Assembly: GCA_900552415.1 (NCBI GenBank)
Contig: USAD01000046.1
Span: forward strand, 1 to 13,070
Reading direction: 5' to 3'
From: an uncultured Parabacteroides sp.
Lineage (GTDB): Bacteria; Bacteroidota; Bacteroidia; Bacteroidales; Tannerellaceae
DNA: 13,070 bases
Shown here: one piece after another, positions 5,889 to 13,070 of the stretch
Numbering within the stretch: position 1 is the stretch's first letter
How the letters are laid out: every line of letters begins with the position of its first letter
Made by a program: the position numbers and the translations under genes
The notes under the pieces: generated by a model
Told to the model about the DNA's origin: nothing
Seen by the model: the letters and a program-made list of their open reading frames with translations, nothing else
Database searches by the model: none

Positions 5889-8800
5889 TTATTTCAACTC
5901 CTTGATACGGATGTTACGGAACTTGACGGGTGAACCATGACCCAGGAAGCCGATGTGGCCCTTCTTGTTGAAGAGGCCCGGGTGCTCCTTATGGTCGGGT
6001 GTGCCGTTCTTCACGGCGTCGCGGATGTTACCGTCGACGATCACCCCGCCGTTCAGGGTGCCGCGGATGTGGTCGCCATCGGCCATGATCTCCTCGGTGT
6101 TCCACTCGCCGACCGGCTTCATCGCCTCCTTATGCTTCTCGCCTGAAGGCAGGATGCCGTAGACCGAGCCGTGGTGTTGCAGGGGCGTGATGTCCTTGTA
6201 GATCGGGTTCTCGCAATCCAGTACCTGTACCTCCATGCCGACATAGGCGGCGTCGCCCTCCAGCGGGGTACGGATGCCGACACCGTTGTTGGCGCCCGGC
6301 GTCAGCTGGAACTCGAAGCGATAGATGAAGTTCGCGTACTCATTCTTCGTATAGAGGTTACCGCCGAAGCTCTGGCTCGGCACGCAGGAGATGCAACCGT
6401 CCTCCAGCACGTAGTCGGTCGTGTTGCCTGTCCACTCGTGCATGTTCGTACCGTCGAACAGCACCTTGAAGCCTGCCTTCTTCTCCTCGTCAGAGAGGAC
6501 GAACGGCTCCTGGCTCTTCAACTCCTTGATGTAGATATCGCGATAGTAAACCTTGCTGCCGTGTGCCTGGAGCTCGATCTGCTCGATCGGGAAGATCGGC
6601 AGCTTGCGATCCCAGTAGTTCTCGAGGATGACGTTGTCGACCACCTTCTCGCCATTCAAGACAACCGTGACGCGGTCGCCCACCATCTTGATGTAGAAAC
6701 TGTTCCATTTACCCAGCTTGTTGTCGGCCACCTTCGATGGCTTGCTCTCGTTCACCTGGTTGTTGTAGAGGCCGCCTGAGCCGACTTGCGCGCCGACATT
6801 GACACGGGCCGTATCCCAGATCTGGACTTGTGGCGTACCGCGCAGGTAAATACCGGCGTCGGCCTCCGGACCCTTCGGGTCGAGCATCCAGTCGACATAC
6901 ATCTCGAAGTCGCCATATTGCTTAACGGTACAGAGGTTATCGTAGCCCTTGCCGTCGAACACCAACAGGCCGTTCTCAACCTTCCAGTCGCGACGCATGT
7001 TCTCGTCGGCCTTCTCCTGTGCCTTCGCCAATTGCGCCGGTTTCATTTTCGCCCGGGCGATCGGGTTCTCTACCAATCCCTTCCAGCCGGTCAGGTCCTT
7101 GCCGTTGAAGATAGAGACAAAGCCGGTCTCGTCGGCCATCTTGCCCAGATGGGTCTTGATGGCGTCGATCTCATAACGGGCATCCTCACCGTCCAGCATA
7201 CCCATGATGCGGTTCAGGAAGGCCTTCACGTTGTCGCCCGTATAGTTCGGGTTGGCCATTGCGATGTTGGCTACGGCATAAGCGGCTGCCGATTTCACGG
7301 CCTGGTCGCTCGCGTCGAGGAACTTGCTCGCGTAAAGCAGACCCTGGAACGTATTGGTCTTCTGGATCTGTTTCAGGATGTTCGCCTTTTGCTCATTGGT
7401 GCGGGCGATCTCCATCGCGTCACGCAGGTCGAGCAACCGGTTCTCGCCGGTACGTGTCGGGGCGGATACCAGCTCCACGTAGCGGTTCAGGGCCTTGTCG
7501 AACACCTGGTCGGACGGGTTGCTCTTGCAGATGTTGAACAGTTGTTCGGCTGCCTCATAGCCTTTCCAAGCCAACAGGGCACCCAAGGCGGCATCCTTGG
7601 CGGCACTGTTGCTGTCGCTGAGTCCGGCCACGATCATCTCGAGCGCCTTAGGCTCGCCTGTCGCGGACAGTACCATATAATAGAGGTGCTTCTTGGCCGA
7701 TCCAGCCTGGATCATCCGTCGGCTGACGTTCTCGACCTGTGTTGCCGGTGATTGTTTGCTGATAGCGGCTACGATCGCCTGCTGGATCGGGGCGACAACG
7801 GTTGATTCGGCGCTTTCCAGCATGCCGCACAACTGCGTGTAGTCTTTCTCCGTAACGACATCCTTCAAGGCCGTACAGGCAGCCTCTTTCACCTTGGCGT
7901 CGTCAGACTTGATCTGCTCAAGAACCGTGTTCAGGTTCGCGTCGGCCATGCGCAGGGCCAGCAGTTGCAAGCCGGCGATCTTACCTTCCGGCGTAGCGGA
8001 TGGGATCGCTTTGGCGACTGCCTGGTCGATATCACCCGGGAAGGCCGCCAGGGCATCCTCGCCCAACAGGATGATCTGCTCATCCTGCGCTTTCAGCAGC
8101 TCCGCCAGGTTGGAGATAACGGCCTTGTCGCCGATCTTCACCAATGTCCAGGTCGCGGCCTCGCGTACCTCATACGGATGCTTCTCGGCCAGCAGGTCGA
8201 TCAGCACTTGCCGCAAGGGCAGGTCGAAACGGATATCCAGGTTCTTGATGACCGATTGTTTGCCGGCCCGTTTGCTCTCACGGCCCAGCCAGTTAACGAT
8301 ATCAACTTGAACCTCCGGTTTAGCCTTTTGGATCAGTTTGGCTACCTCTACGTAGAGTGCCTGATCCGCGAAGTCCGACGCGAAGTTCAACGCGGCGTTC
8401 CGGTAGTTCTTATCCTTGTCCTTCAAAGCTTTCATCAGCAATTTGGCGCCCTCTTCCTGGTCGAGTCCCATCAGGATCTGCAGCGCTGCCTCGCGGGTTT
8501 GTGTCGTGCCCGCCTTGGTTGCCTTCTTCAGCAAGGTGTTGGCCGCTTTCTCGGCGGTCTTGCTATCGCCATTGGCGGCGATCCGCTTGATCAGGGCGAT
8601 ATAAGCCTCGTTGGCGCCGGTGTTCTCCATCGTGAAGCCTGCCTGCTCGGCCGCTTGGGCGAGGTCGTTCAACGAAGAGGCTGTTCCTACACGGCTGAGG
8701 GCATAAAGCACATCCTTACGGGTGTTCTGGTCCTCACTGCCGAGCAACGCCTTGAGGGCCGGTTCCGCCTTCTCAACCCGCTCGTCGGCGATGGCCATGA

Positions 8801-9356
8801 TAATGTTGCGTTTGGTCTCGTTGGTACCCATCCGAACCATCAGTCCGGCTACGAGCGCGTTCTCCGCGTTGCTTGTGCCGATAGCCGCCAGGGCACGTGC
8901 TGCCGGGCCGCTCAGTTCAGGATCGTTCAGGTAACCCGCGAGGGCGTCGACCGACTCATCCTGTCCGACGATCTGGAGCTGCCGGATGATGAAGGCCTTT
9001 GTCTCACGTTCGCTCACTTGCTCGAGCGCCTTGATGTAGGCTTTCGCCACAACGGCCCGAGAGCTCTCCTCGCCTTTGGCCATCACGTAGTGGGAGAGGC
9101 CGCTCAGCGCGTAATCCACATGCGCGTTGCTGCCCTTGCCCGGGGCGTTGATTCGTTTCACCAGGGTGAGGACGCCCTCTTCGCCGGTGGTGGCCAAGTC
9201 TTTGATTAATTGATTGTATTCAGCCTGTTTTTGCGCGGGCATCTGGGCCAGGACATCGGCGATTACGGTCGTTGACGTCCGGTTGCTGGGCGCCTGTGCC
9301 ATCATGACGTTGGCGCAGAATAACAAGGCACTGATGGTAATATATACTTTCTTCAT
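5889..9356 (-). CDS. Secreted HEAT-repeat protein with two DUF1080 (3-keto-disaccharide hydrolase) domains
   Basis: A 1155-residue exported protein. Residues 1-21 are a Sec signal peptide (basic MKK, hydrophobic core, MMAQ). Residues of about 30-735 are HEAT-like helical repeats, seen as recurring units such as DPELSGPAARALAAIG. Two DUF1080 domains follow: the first about 741-949 (opening FVSIFNGKDLTGW, closing IYIKELK), the second about 950-1155 (opening FKVLFDGTNMHEW, closing IRIKELK). DUF1080 domains are jelly-roll folds linked to cleavage or hydration of 3-keto-glycosides. The gene starts 26 bases after the end of the preceding oxidoreductase frame, so it is the last gene of the operon. 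The HEAT part probably serves as a scaffold or docking arm in the periplasm. The stop is TAA; a hairpin follows. Domain calls are secure; substrate is not known. Confidence 0.92.
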   Translation of the reverse strand: MKKVYITISALLFCANVMMAQAPSNRTSTTVIADVLAQMPAQKQAEYNQLIKDLATTGEEGVLTLVKRINAPGKGSNAHVDYALSGLSHYVMAKGEESSRAVVAKAYIKALEQVSERETKAFIIRQLQIVGQDESVDALAGYLNDPELSGPAARALAAIGTSNAENALVAGLMVRMGTNETKRNIIMAIADERVEKAEPALKALLGSEDQNTRKDVLYALSRVGTASSLNDLAQAAEQAGFTMENTGANEAYIALIKRIAANGDSKTAEKAANTLLKKATKAGTTQTREAALQILMGLDQEEGAKLLMKALKDKDKNYRNAALNFASDFADQALYVEVAKLIQKAKPEVQVDIVNWLGRESKRAGKQSVIKNLDIRFDLPLRQVLIDLLAEKHPYEVREAATWTLVKIGDKAVISNLAELLKAQDEQIILLGEDALAAFPGDIDQAVAKAIPSATPEGKIAGLQLLALRMADANLNTVLEQIKSDDAKVKEAACTALKDVVTEKDYTQLCGMLESAESTVVAPIQQAIVAAISKQSPATQVENVSRRMIQAGSAKKHLYYMVLSATGEPKALEMIVAGLSDSNSAAKDAALGALLAWKGYEAAEQLFNICKSNPSDQVFDKALNRYVELVSAPTRTGENRLLDLRDAMEIARTNEQKANILKQIQKTNTFQGLLYASKFLDASDQAVKSAAAYAVANIAMANPNYTGDNVKAFLNRIMGMLDGEDARYEIDAIKTHLGKMADETGFVSIFNGKDLTGWKGLVENPIARAKMKPAQLAKAQEKADENMRRDWKVENGLLVFDGKGYDNLCTVKQYGDFEMYVDWMLDPKGPEADAGIYLRGTPQVQIWDTARVNVGAQVGSGGLYNNQVNESKPSKVADNKLGKWNSFYIKMVGDRVTVVLNGEKVVDNVILENYWDRKLPIFPIEQIELQAHGSKVYYRDIYIKELKSQEPFVLSDEEKKAGFKVLFDGTNMHEWTGNTTDYVLEDGCISCVPSQSFGGNLYTKNEYANFIYRFEFQLTPGANNGVGIRTPLEGDAAYVGMEVQVLDCENPIYKDITPLQHHGSVYGILPSGEKHKEAMKPVGEWNTEEIMADGDHIRGTLNGGVIVDGNIRDAVKNGTPDHKEHPGLFNKKGHIGFLGHGSPVKFRNIRIKELK

Positions 9357-9382
9357 GATAATTGTCTGCTGTTACGGATTAA

Positions 9383-10639
9383 TTAAATGTTCCAGGGCGC
9401 TCTCATCGGCTGGTCAAGCAACCGGTTGGCGGCCTCGTCGTTGATAAATTCCAGTTTCACCGGATCGAAGTGCAAAGTGCGGTTCAGGCGCAAGGCGACG
9501 GCACCCATATTGACGATGGTTGCCTAGCGGAAACCGTTGCGTTCGTTCAGGGCGAACGGCTGACGGGTCTTGACGCACTGGATGAAGTCGGTCACCTGTG
9601 GCTCCGGTTCGGGGAAGTCAGACAATTTCTTTTCCCAGTCGGGGATATCGCATACGAAGTTCTTATAGACATTGCCGTTCGGTCCCGAGATGTAAGGCGT
9701 GTTCGGATCGCCATAGTCGCCACCCCACAAGACGATCTGGCAACCGTCCTCGTAGGTGTAGGTGATCGAACGCCAGGTACCTACCGCGTCGGGATGTTGT
9801 TGCGGCGCGTCGACCTCCACCTTGATTGGGCTGGTGTCGTCCTTGCCCAGGAAGTATTGTACGGGGTCGATGTAGTGCTGTCCCATATCACCCAGTCCAC
9901 CGCCATCGTAATCCCAGTAACCACGGAAGGTCTGGTGTACGCGGTGCGGGTTATAAGGCTTGTAGGGTGCCGGGCCCAGCCAGAAATCGTAATCCAGCTC
10001 TTTGGGAACCGGTTGCGGCTCGAGGTACTCCTTGCCGACCCAGTAGAATTTCCAGTCGAAACCGGTGTGCTTGCTGATGGTCACCTTCAGCGGCCAGCCC
10101 AGCAATCCGCTTTGTACCAGCTTCTTCAATGGCTTGACGGGCGTACCCAGTCCGTAGAACGGATCCGCGAAGCGGAACCAGGTGTTCAGGCGGAACATAC
10201 GGCCATATTGCTTGACGGCCTCCATCACCCGTTTACCCTCACCGATCGTACGGGTCATCGGTTTCTCGCACCAGATATCCTTACCGGCCTTGGCTGCCTC
10301 TACCGACATGATACCGTGCCAGTGTGGCGGTGTCGCGATGTGGACGATGTCCACGTTCGGATCAAGGATCAGGTCGCGGAAATCATGATAGGCCGCGATT
10401 TTCTCTTTCACTAATTGTTTGCCAAGCTCCAGGTGGTTCTTGTCGACATCACAGACAGCGACCAGGCGCGTACCGGCGTAATTCACGTGTCCGCGTCCCA
10501 TACCGCCCGTGCCGATGATACCTTTTGTCAATTGGTCACTTGGCGCGATGAATCCATTTCCCAAGACATGGCGTGGCACGATCGTAAAGGCCGCGATTCC
10601 TCCCAATGTCTTTAAAAAATCCCTTCTATTAGTCTTCAT
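9383..10639 (-). CDS. Tat-exported Gfo/Idh/MocA oxidoreductase, interrupted by an in-frame TAG
   Basis: An NAD(P)-dependent sugar oxidoreductase, probably a periplasmic 3-dehydrogenase of glycosides. The ATG at 10639 gives MKTNRRDFLKTLGG, a twin-arginine signal; an upstream ATG at 10660 would add seven residues before it. The Rossmann motif GTGGMG is at residues 43-48, the family EKP motif (catalytic Lys) at 125-127, and a GDMGQHYIDP segment at 250-259. The frame meets TAG at 9526-9524 (codon 372) directly after NERNGFR. It continues without any other stop for 46 codons, including TIVNMGAVALRL and the closing QPMRAPWNI typical of this subfamily, and ends with TAA at 9385-9383, 26 bases before the next gene. 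The full frame is 418 residues, normal size; truncation at 371 would remove the conserved C-terminal helix and strand. Expression of the full form is unproven. Confidence 0.82.
9524..9526 (-). other. In-frame amber codon inside the Gfo/Idh/MocA gene
   Basis: On the minus strand TAG sits between CGC (Arg 371) and GCA. The frame on both sides is the same and the downstream 46 codons read as family-like protein, so this is one substituted codon and not a frameshift. I recall Ser often following NGFR or NGHR in relatives, which would make TCG to TAG possible, but this needs an alignment. Confidence 0.9.
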
Positions 10640-10681
10640 AGTAATTGTATAGATTAACAATGATGTATTTGTAATGATTTG

Positions 10682-10702
10682 GGGGATGCCTGGGGCATCC
10701 CC
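10682..10702 (-). other. Intercistronic hairpin between the two oxidoreductase genes
   Basis: A perfect 9-bp stem GGGGATGCC/GGCATCCCC with a 3-base loop lies in the 82-base gap between the GH109-like stop and the next start. No T run follows in the direction of transcription, so it is more likely an mRNA-stability or processing element than a terminator. Confidence 0.7.
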
Positions 10703-10721
10703 TTTATTTGAGCTCTTGATG

Positions 10722-12128
10722 TTACAAGGCGAATGCCGGCTCCCGGCGGATCCATTGGCCGCGGGTGAAGTCGGGGAAGTCTACCAGGGCGCCGCCCCGG
10801 GCGATTGACATCTCCGACAGGCCGGAGATCGCACTCCATGCCGCCGCGTCGTAGCAATCCATCGGTGCCCGTTTCTTGTTGCGGATCGCGTCGATAAGGT
10901 CGTACATCATGATGTAGTCCATACCGCCGTGACCGGCCTCCGAGGCCTCCTTGGCGTGTGCTGCCCACAACTTGTGGTCGTATTTCGCGAACCACTCCTC
11001 CGAGCTGTCCCATTTGTGTGGCTCCGACTTGCCTTGTACGTAGACGTGATCGCCATCGTTCATCCACAAGCCTTCCGTTCCCTGGATACGGAATCCGAGA
11101 GAGTAGGGGCGGGGTGAGTTGGTATCGTGCGTAACGATAACGGTCTGTCCGTTCGCGCACTTGATCATCGTCGTGACGATATCGCCCAGGTTGAAATTGA
11201 TGTTGGCCAACGGATGGTTCGCGCCGCCATTGTCGACGATGAACTTATGCAGGCCGCGGGACTGGGTCGCCATTGAGGTCAATGAGACGAAACGGTTACC
11301 CCGGTTGATGTTCAAGCAGTTCGCCACCGGTCCGATGCCGTGTGTCGGGTAGATGTCGCCATTGCGGTGCACGGAGTGGTTGGTACGCCACTGTGCCTCG
11401 GCATAGGCGGTCGGGCCCATGCGCAGGTCGCCGCTGCCCGGTACGTAGTTATAATGCTCGCCATCGTTGAACTTCACCTCGCGCAGGTCGTGCTCGTAGC
11501 CGCAAGTGGCGTGGAGCAGCTCGCCGAACAGGCCTTGGCGCACCATATTCAGTGCCGCCATGCAGTCGCGTCGGTAGCAGACGTTCTCCATGATGTTGAG
11601 CTGGCTTCCGGTTGTCTCCGATACGTTGACCAGGTCCCAGCACTCCTCGAGCGTGTTGGCTGCCGATACCTCGACACCGACGTAGGGGACACCCGCTTTC
11701 ATTGCCGCTACCGCCATGGGGGTATGCCACTCCCAGGGGCTGGCGATGATCACGCAGTCGAACTCCTCGTTGTCCAACATTTTCAGGAATTCCCATTCGC
11801 CGCCCTTATAGACTTTCGGGGCGGGTACGTTGAATTGGGCGATATGTTTAAGCGTCCGGTCGATCGGTCCCTGCTGGATGTCGCAGATGGCGACGATCTT
11901 GTTGCCGGGGATAGAGAGGACGTTGTTGATGTGCTCATGACAACGCGAGCCGGTACCGATAAAACCGAATTTCAGTTTACCGTCGTCTTTGCCCGCGGGT
12001 TTCTTGGCTGTTCCTTTCGGGGTTGGCTCGCTGATCGCCGCGGAGGCTTTACCAGTCATGGCCAATCCAGCCGCGCCGAGTCCGGCCGCTGATACTTTCT
12101 TAAGGAAAGCTCGTCTCGTATTCTCCAT
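10722..12128 (-). CDS. GH109-like Gfo/Idh/MocA protein (NAD-dependent glycosidase/oxidoreductase)
   Basis: A 468-residue Tat-exported protein resembling glycosyl hydrolase family 109, whose characterised members remove alpha-N-acetylgalactosamine by an NAD-dependent oxidation-elimination mechanism. The ATG at 12128 gives MENTRRAFLKKVSAAG, a twin-arginine signal up to about residue 31; a longer frame from 12173 would bury it. The dinucleotide motif GFIGTGSR is at 55-62. In place of the EKP motif of ordinary Gfo proteins it has GVEVSAANT (151-159), as in GH109. The signatures ENVCYRRD (181-188), PTHGIGPVA (261-269) and CLNINRGNR follow, and HDTNSPRPYSLGFR lies in the C-terminal domain. It is the first gene of a three-gene operon. 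The actual substrate could differ from GalNAc, since many GH109-like paralogues in Bacteroidales are uncharacterised. Confidence 0.88.
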   Translation of the reverse strand: MENTRRAFLKKVSAAGLGAAGLAMTGKASAAISEPTPKGTAKKPAGKDDGKLKFGFIGTGSRCHEHINNVLSIPGNKIVAICDIQQGPIDRTLKHIAQFNVPAPKVYKGGEWEFLKMLDNEEFDCVIIASPWEWHTPMAVAAMKAGVPYVGVEVSAANTLEECWDLVNVSETTGSQLNIMENVCYRRDCMAALNMVRQGLFGELLHATCGYEHDLREVKFNDGEHYNYVPGSGDLRMGPTAYAEAQWRTNHSVHRNGDIYPTHGIGPVANCLNINRGNRFVSLTSMATQSRGLHKFIVDNGGANHPLANINFNLGDIVTTMIKCANGQTVIVTHDTNSPRPYSLGFRIQGTEGLWMNDGDHVYVQGKSEPHKWDSSEEWFAKYDHKLWAAHAKEASEAGHGGMDYIMMYDLIDAIRNKKRAPMDCYDAAAWSAISGLSEMSIARGGALVDFPDFTRGQWIRREPAFAL

Positions 12129-12170
12129 AATATGATATCTCTTTTTACAGGTTATTGCTATTCGGAATCG

Positions 12171-12178
12171 CAAATTTA
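12171..12178 (-). promoter_or_regulatory. -7 box of the keto-sugar operon
   Basis: On the minus strand TAAATTTG is a perfect TAnnTTTG box, 42 bases before the GH109-like ATG at 12128 and inside an AT-rich island. It lies within the longer open frame from 12173, supporting the start at 12128. No clear -33 element was seen. Confidence 0.65.
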
Positions 12179-12245
12179 AATATTTTTTTTCGATTATCCT
12201 CTTTTATGGCCCCGATCTCACCTGCTCTTAAACATCTTCCGGGGC

Positions 12246-12866
12246 TTATGCCTCAGGATCAGTTTCTGAGGCCAGTCCTTTATTCACCTGTTCGATGTAA
12301 TCCAGCAGCTCCTCTTTGCCCTCTTTCTTTTCCGACGAGGTGTAGAAGATGGGTGGCAGCTCCTCCCAGGTCTCCAGCAGGCGCTCCTTGTAGCGGTTGA
12401 CATTCTCGTTCAGCCGTCCCTTGCTGATCTTGTCGATCTTGGTGAAGATGATGGCGAATGGGACGCCGTTCTCGCCCAGCCATTCCATGAACTCGAGGTC
12501 GATCTTTTGCGGCTCGTGGCGGCAGTCGATCAGGACAAACAGGCTGGTGAGCTGCGCGCGGCCCATGATGTAGCCCTCGATGATGCGACGGATCCGCTCC
12601 CGTCCCTCGGCGCCGCGTTGGGCGTAGCCATAGCCGGGCAGGTCGACCAGGAACCATTCGTCATTGATCAGGAAGTGGTTGATCAGGACTGTTTTTCCCG
12701 GCATCTGCGAGGTCATGGCCAGTGCTTTCCGGGGGGTGAGCATATTGCTCAGGGAGGATTTCCCGACGTTGCTTCGTCCGATGAAGGCATATTCCGGGCG
12801 GTCGCCCTCCGGGCATTTGTTCACGTCGGTATTGCTGATGATAAATGTCGCGTTTTTGATTTCCAT
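12246..12866 (-). CDS. engB: Ribosome biogenesis GTPase EngB (YihA/YsxC)
   Basis: A 206-residue cytoplasmic GTPase needed for late assembly of the large ribosomal subunit. The G motifs are all present: G1 GRSNVGKSS (30-38), G2 region MPGKT (55-59), G3 DLPGYGYA (75-82), G4 TKID (142-145) and G5 TSS (176-178). Length and start (MEIKNATFI) are usual for the family. It starts 34 bases after the stop of the upstream symporter gene on the same strand and may be cotranscribed with it. No sharp terminator follows before the promoter of the next operon, though a 7-bp inverted repeat (12250-12256 with 12266-12272) overlaps its last codons. Confidence 0.96.
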   Translation of the reverse strand: MEIKNATFIISNTDVNKCPEGDRPEYAFIGRSNVGKSSLSNMLTPRKALAMTSQMPGKTVLINHFLINDEWFLVDLPGYGYAQRGAEGRERIRRIIEGYIMGRAQLTSLFVLIDCRHEPQKIDLEFMEWLGENGVPFAIIFTKIDKISKGRLNENVNRYKERLLETWEELPPIFYTSSEKKEGKEELLDYIEQVNKGLASETDPEA

Positions 12867-12900
12867 ATTATATAAGTATAAATGTGTTGATATTCCAATT

Positions 12901-13070
12901 TTATGATCTGTTGTTTGCCGGGGCTATCGGCTGCCGGCCGGCCGACAGCAACCAGAGGCCGGCGAAGGTCAGTCCGCCGTTGATGATCAGCATCTCGTAG
13001 CTGAAGACATAACCGGTCAGCCGCTCCGCCAGGTAGCTCAAGGTGAAGCAGATCAGGGGAGAGGCGACGC
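12901..13070 (-). CDS. Probable sodium:solute symporter, C-terminal end
   Basis: The minus strand holds an open frame that enters from the right edge and ends in TAA at 12903-12901, 55 visible residues. It reads as the end of a polytopic membrane protein: a helix near [15 protein letters not shown], a short loop, then a helix ELLI-type segment [18 protein letters not shown], and a short polar tail ([11 protein letters not shown]). The arrangement looks like the last two helices of SSS-family (SLC5-type) symporters of Bacteroidales, but so short a fragment allows only a tentative family call. The coordinates include two bases of a preceding incomplete codon. Confidence 0.6.
   Translation of the reverse strand, partial: VASPLICFTLSYLAERLTGYVFSYEMLIINGGLTFAGLWLLSAGRQPIAPANNRS

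Noticed and set aside
7965..9209. Long plus-strand frame of 414 codons
   Set aside because: Antisense to the HEAT-repeat part of the DUF1080 protein, with no recognisable domain or start signals.
9470..10414. Plus-strand frame of 314 codons
   Set aside because: Antisense to the Gfo/Idh/MocA gene, whose motifs and Tat signal are clear.
11340..12092. Plus-strand frame of 250 codons
   Set aside because: Antisense to the GH109-like gene and without protein-like motifs.

Overview
The window looks like chromosomal DNA of a GC-rich member of the Bacteroidales, perhaps Tannerellaceae or Parabacteroides-like. The reasons are the promoter -7 boxes of the TAnnTTTG/TAnnTTCG type, the pRiA4b-ORF3-like gene coupled to miaA, a DUF6261-like protein, and a Tat/Sec-exported Gfo/Idh/MocA plus DUF1080 operon of a kind common in gut Bacteroidales. 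No transposase, integrase, phage gene, tRNA, rRNA or CRISPR array was seen.

Layout. Positions 1-424 hold the 3' end of the site-2 protease gene rseP and a strong intrinsic terminator. Positions 494-2015 hold a promoter, an acidic pRiA4b-ORF3-like gene and miaA, joined by a TGATG stop/start overlap. On the minus strand from 3085 to 1965, a ttcA-like tRNA thiolation gene is followed by a DUF486 small membrane protein whose 3' end overlaps the end of miaA. A CDF metal exporter (3235-4134, plus) is divergent from ttcA. It converges on a DUF6261-like gene (5029-4208, minus) that has its own terminator. Upstream of that gene lies a six-copy array of a 20-bp palindrome with an exact 41-bp period (5080-5304), then a small lipoprotein gene with a good promoter, then a G-quadruplex motif and a long hairpin.

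Positions 12128-5889 (minus) form one apparent operon. In order of transcription it encodes a GH109-like Gfo/Idh/MocA protein with a Tat signal, a second Tat-exported Gfo/Idh/MocA oxidoreductase, and a 1155-residue secreted protein of HEAT repeats with two DUF1080 (3-keto-disaccharide hydrolase) domains. The inferred job is periplasmic glycoside cleavage through 3-keto sugar intermediates: NAD-dependent oxidation by the Gfo proteins, then elimination/hydrolysis by the DUF1080 domains. Upstream lie engB (ribosome assembly GTPase) and the 3' end of a probable sodium:solute symporter gene.

The most unusual signal is that two otherwise intact genes are each interrupted by one in-frame TAG codon: the gene before miaA at 949-951 and the second Gfo/Idh/MocA gene at 9524-9526. 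In both cases the frame continues for exactly 46 more sense codons of family-like sequence to a TGA or TAA that fits the downstream gene spacing. TAG is nevertheless the natural stop of rseP, miaA and ttcA here, so full reassignment of TAG is unlikely. Partial amber suppression, two independent recent nonsense mutations, or sequence errors remain possible.
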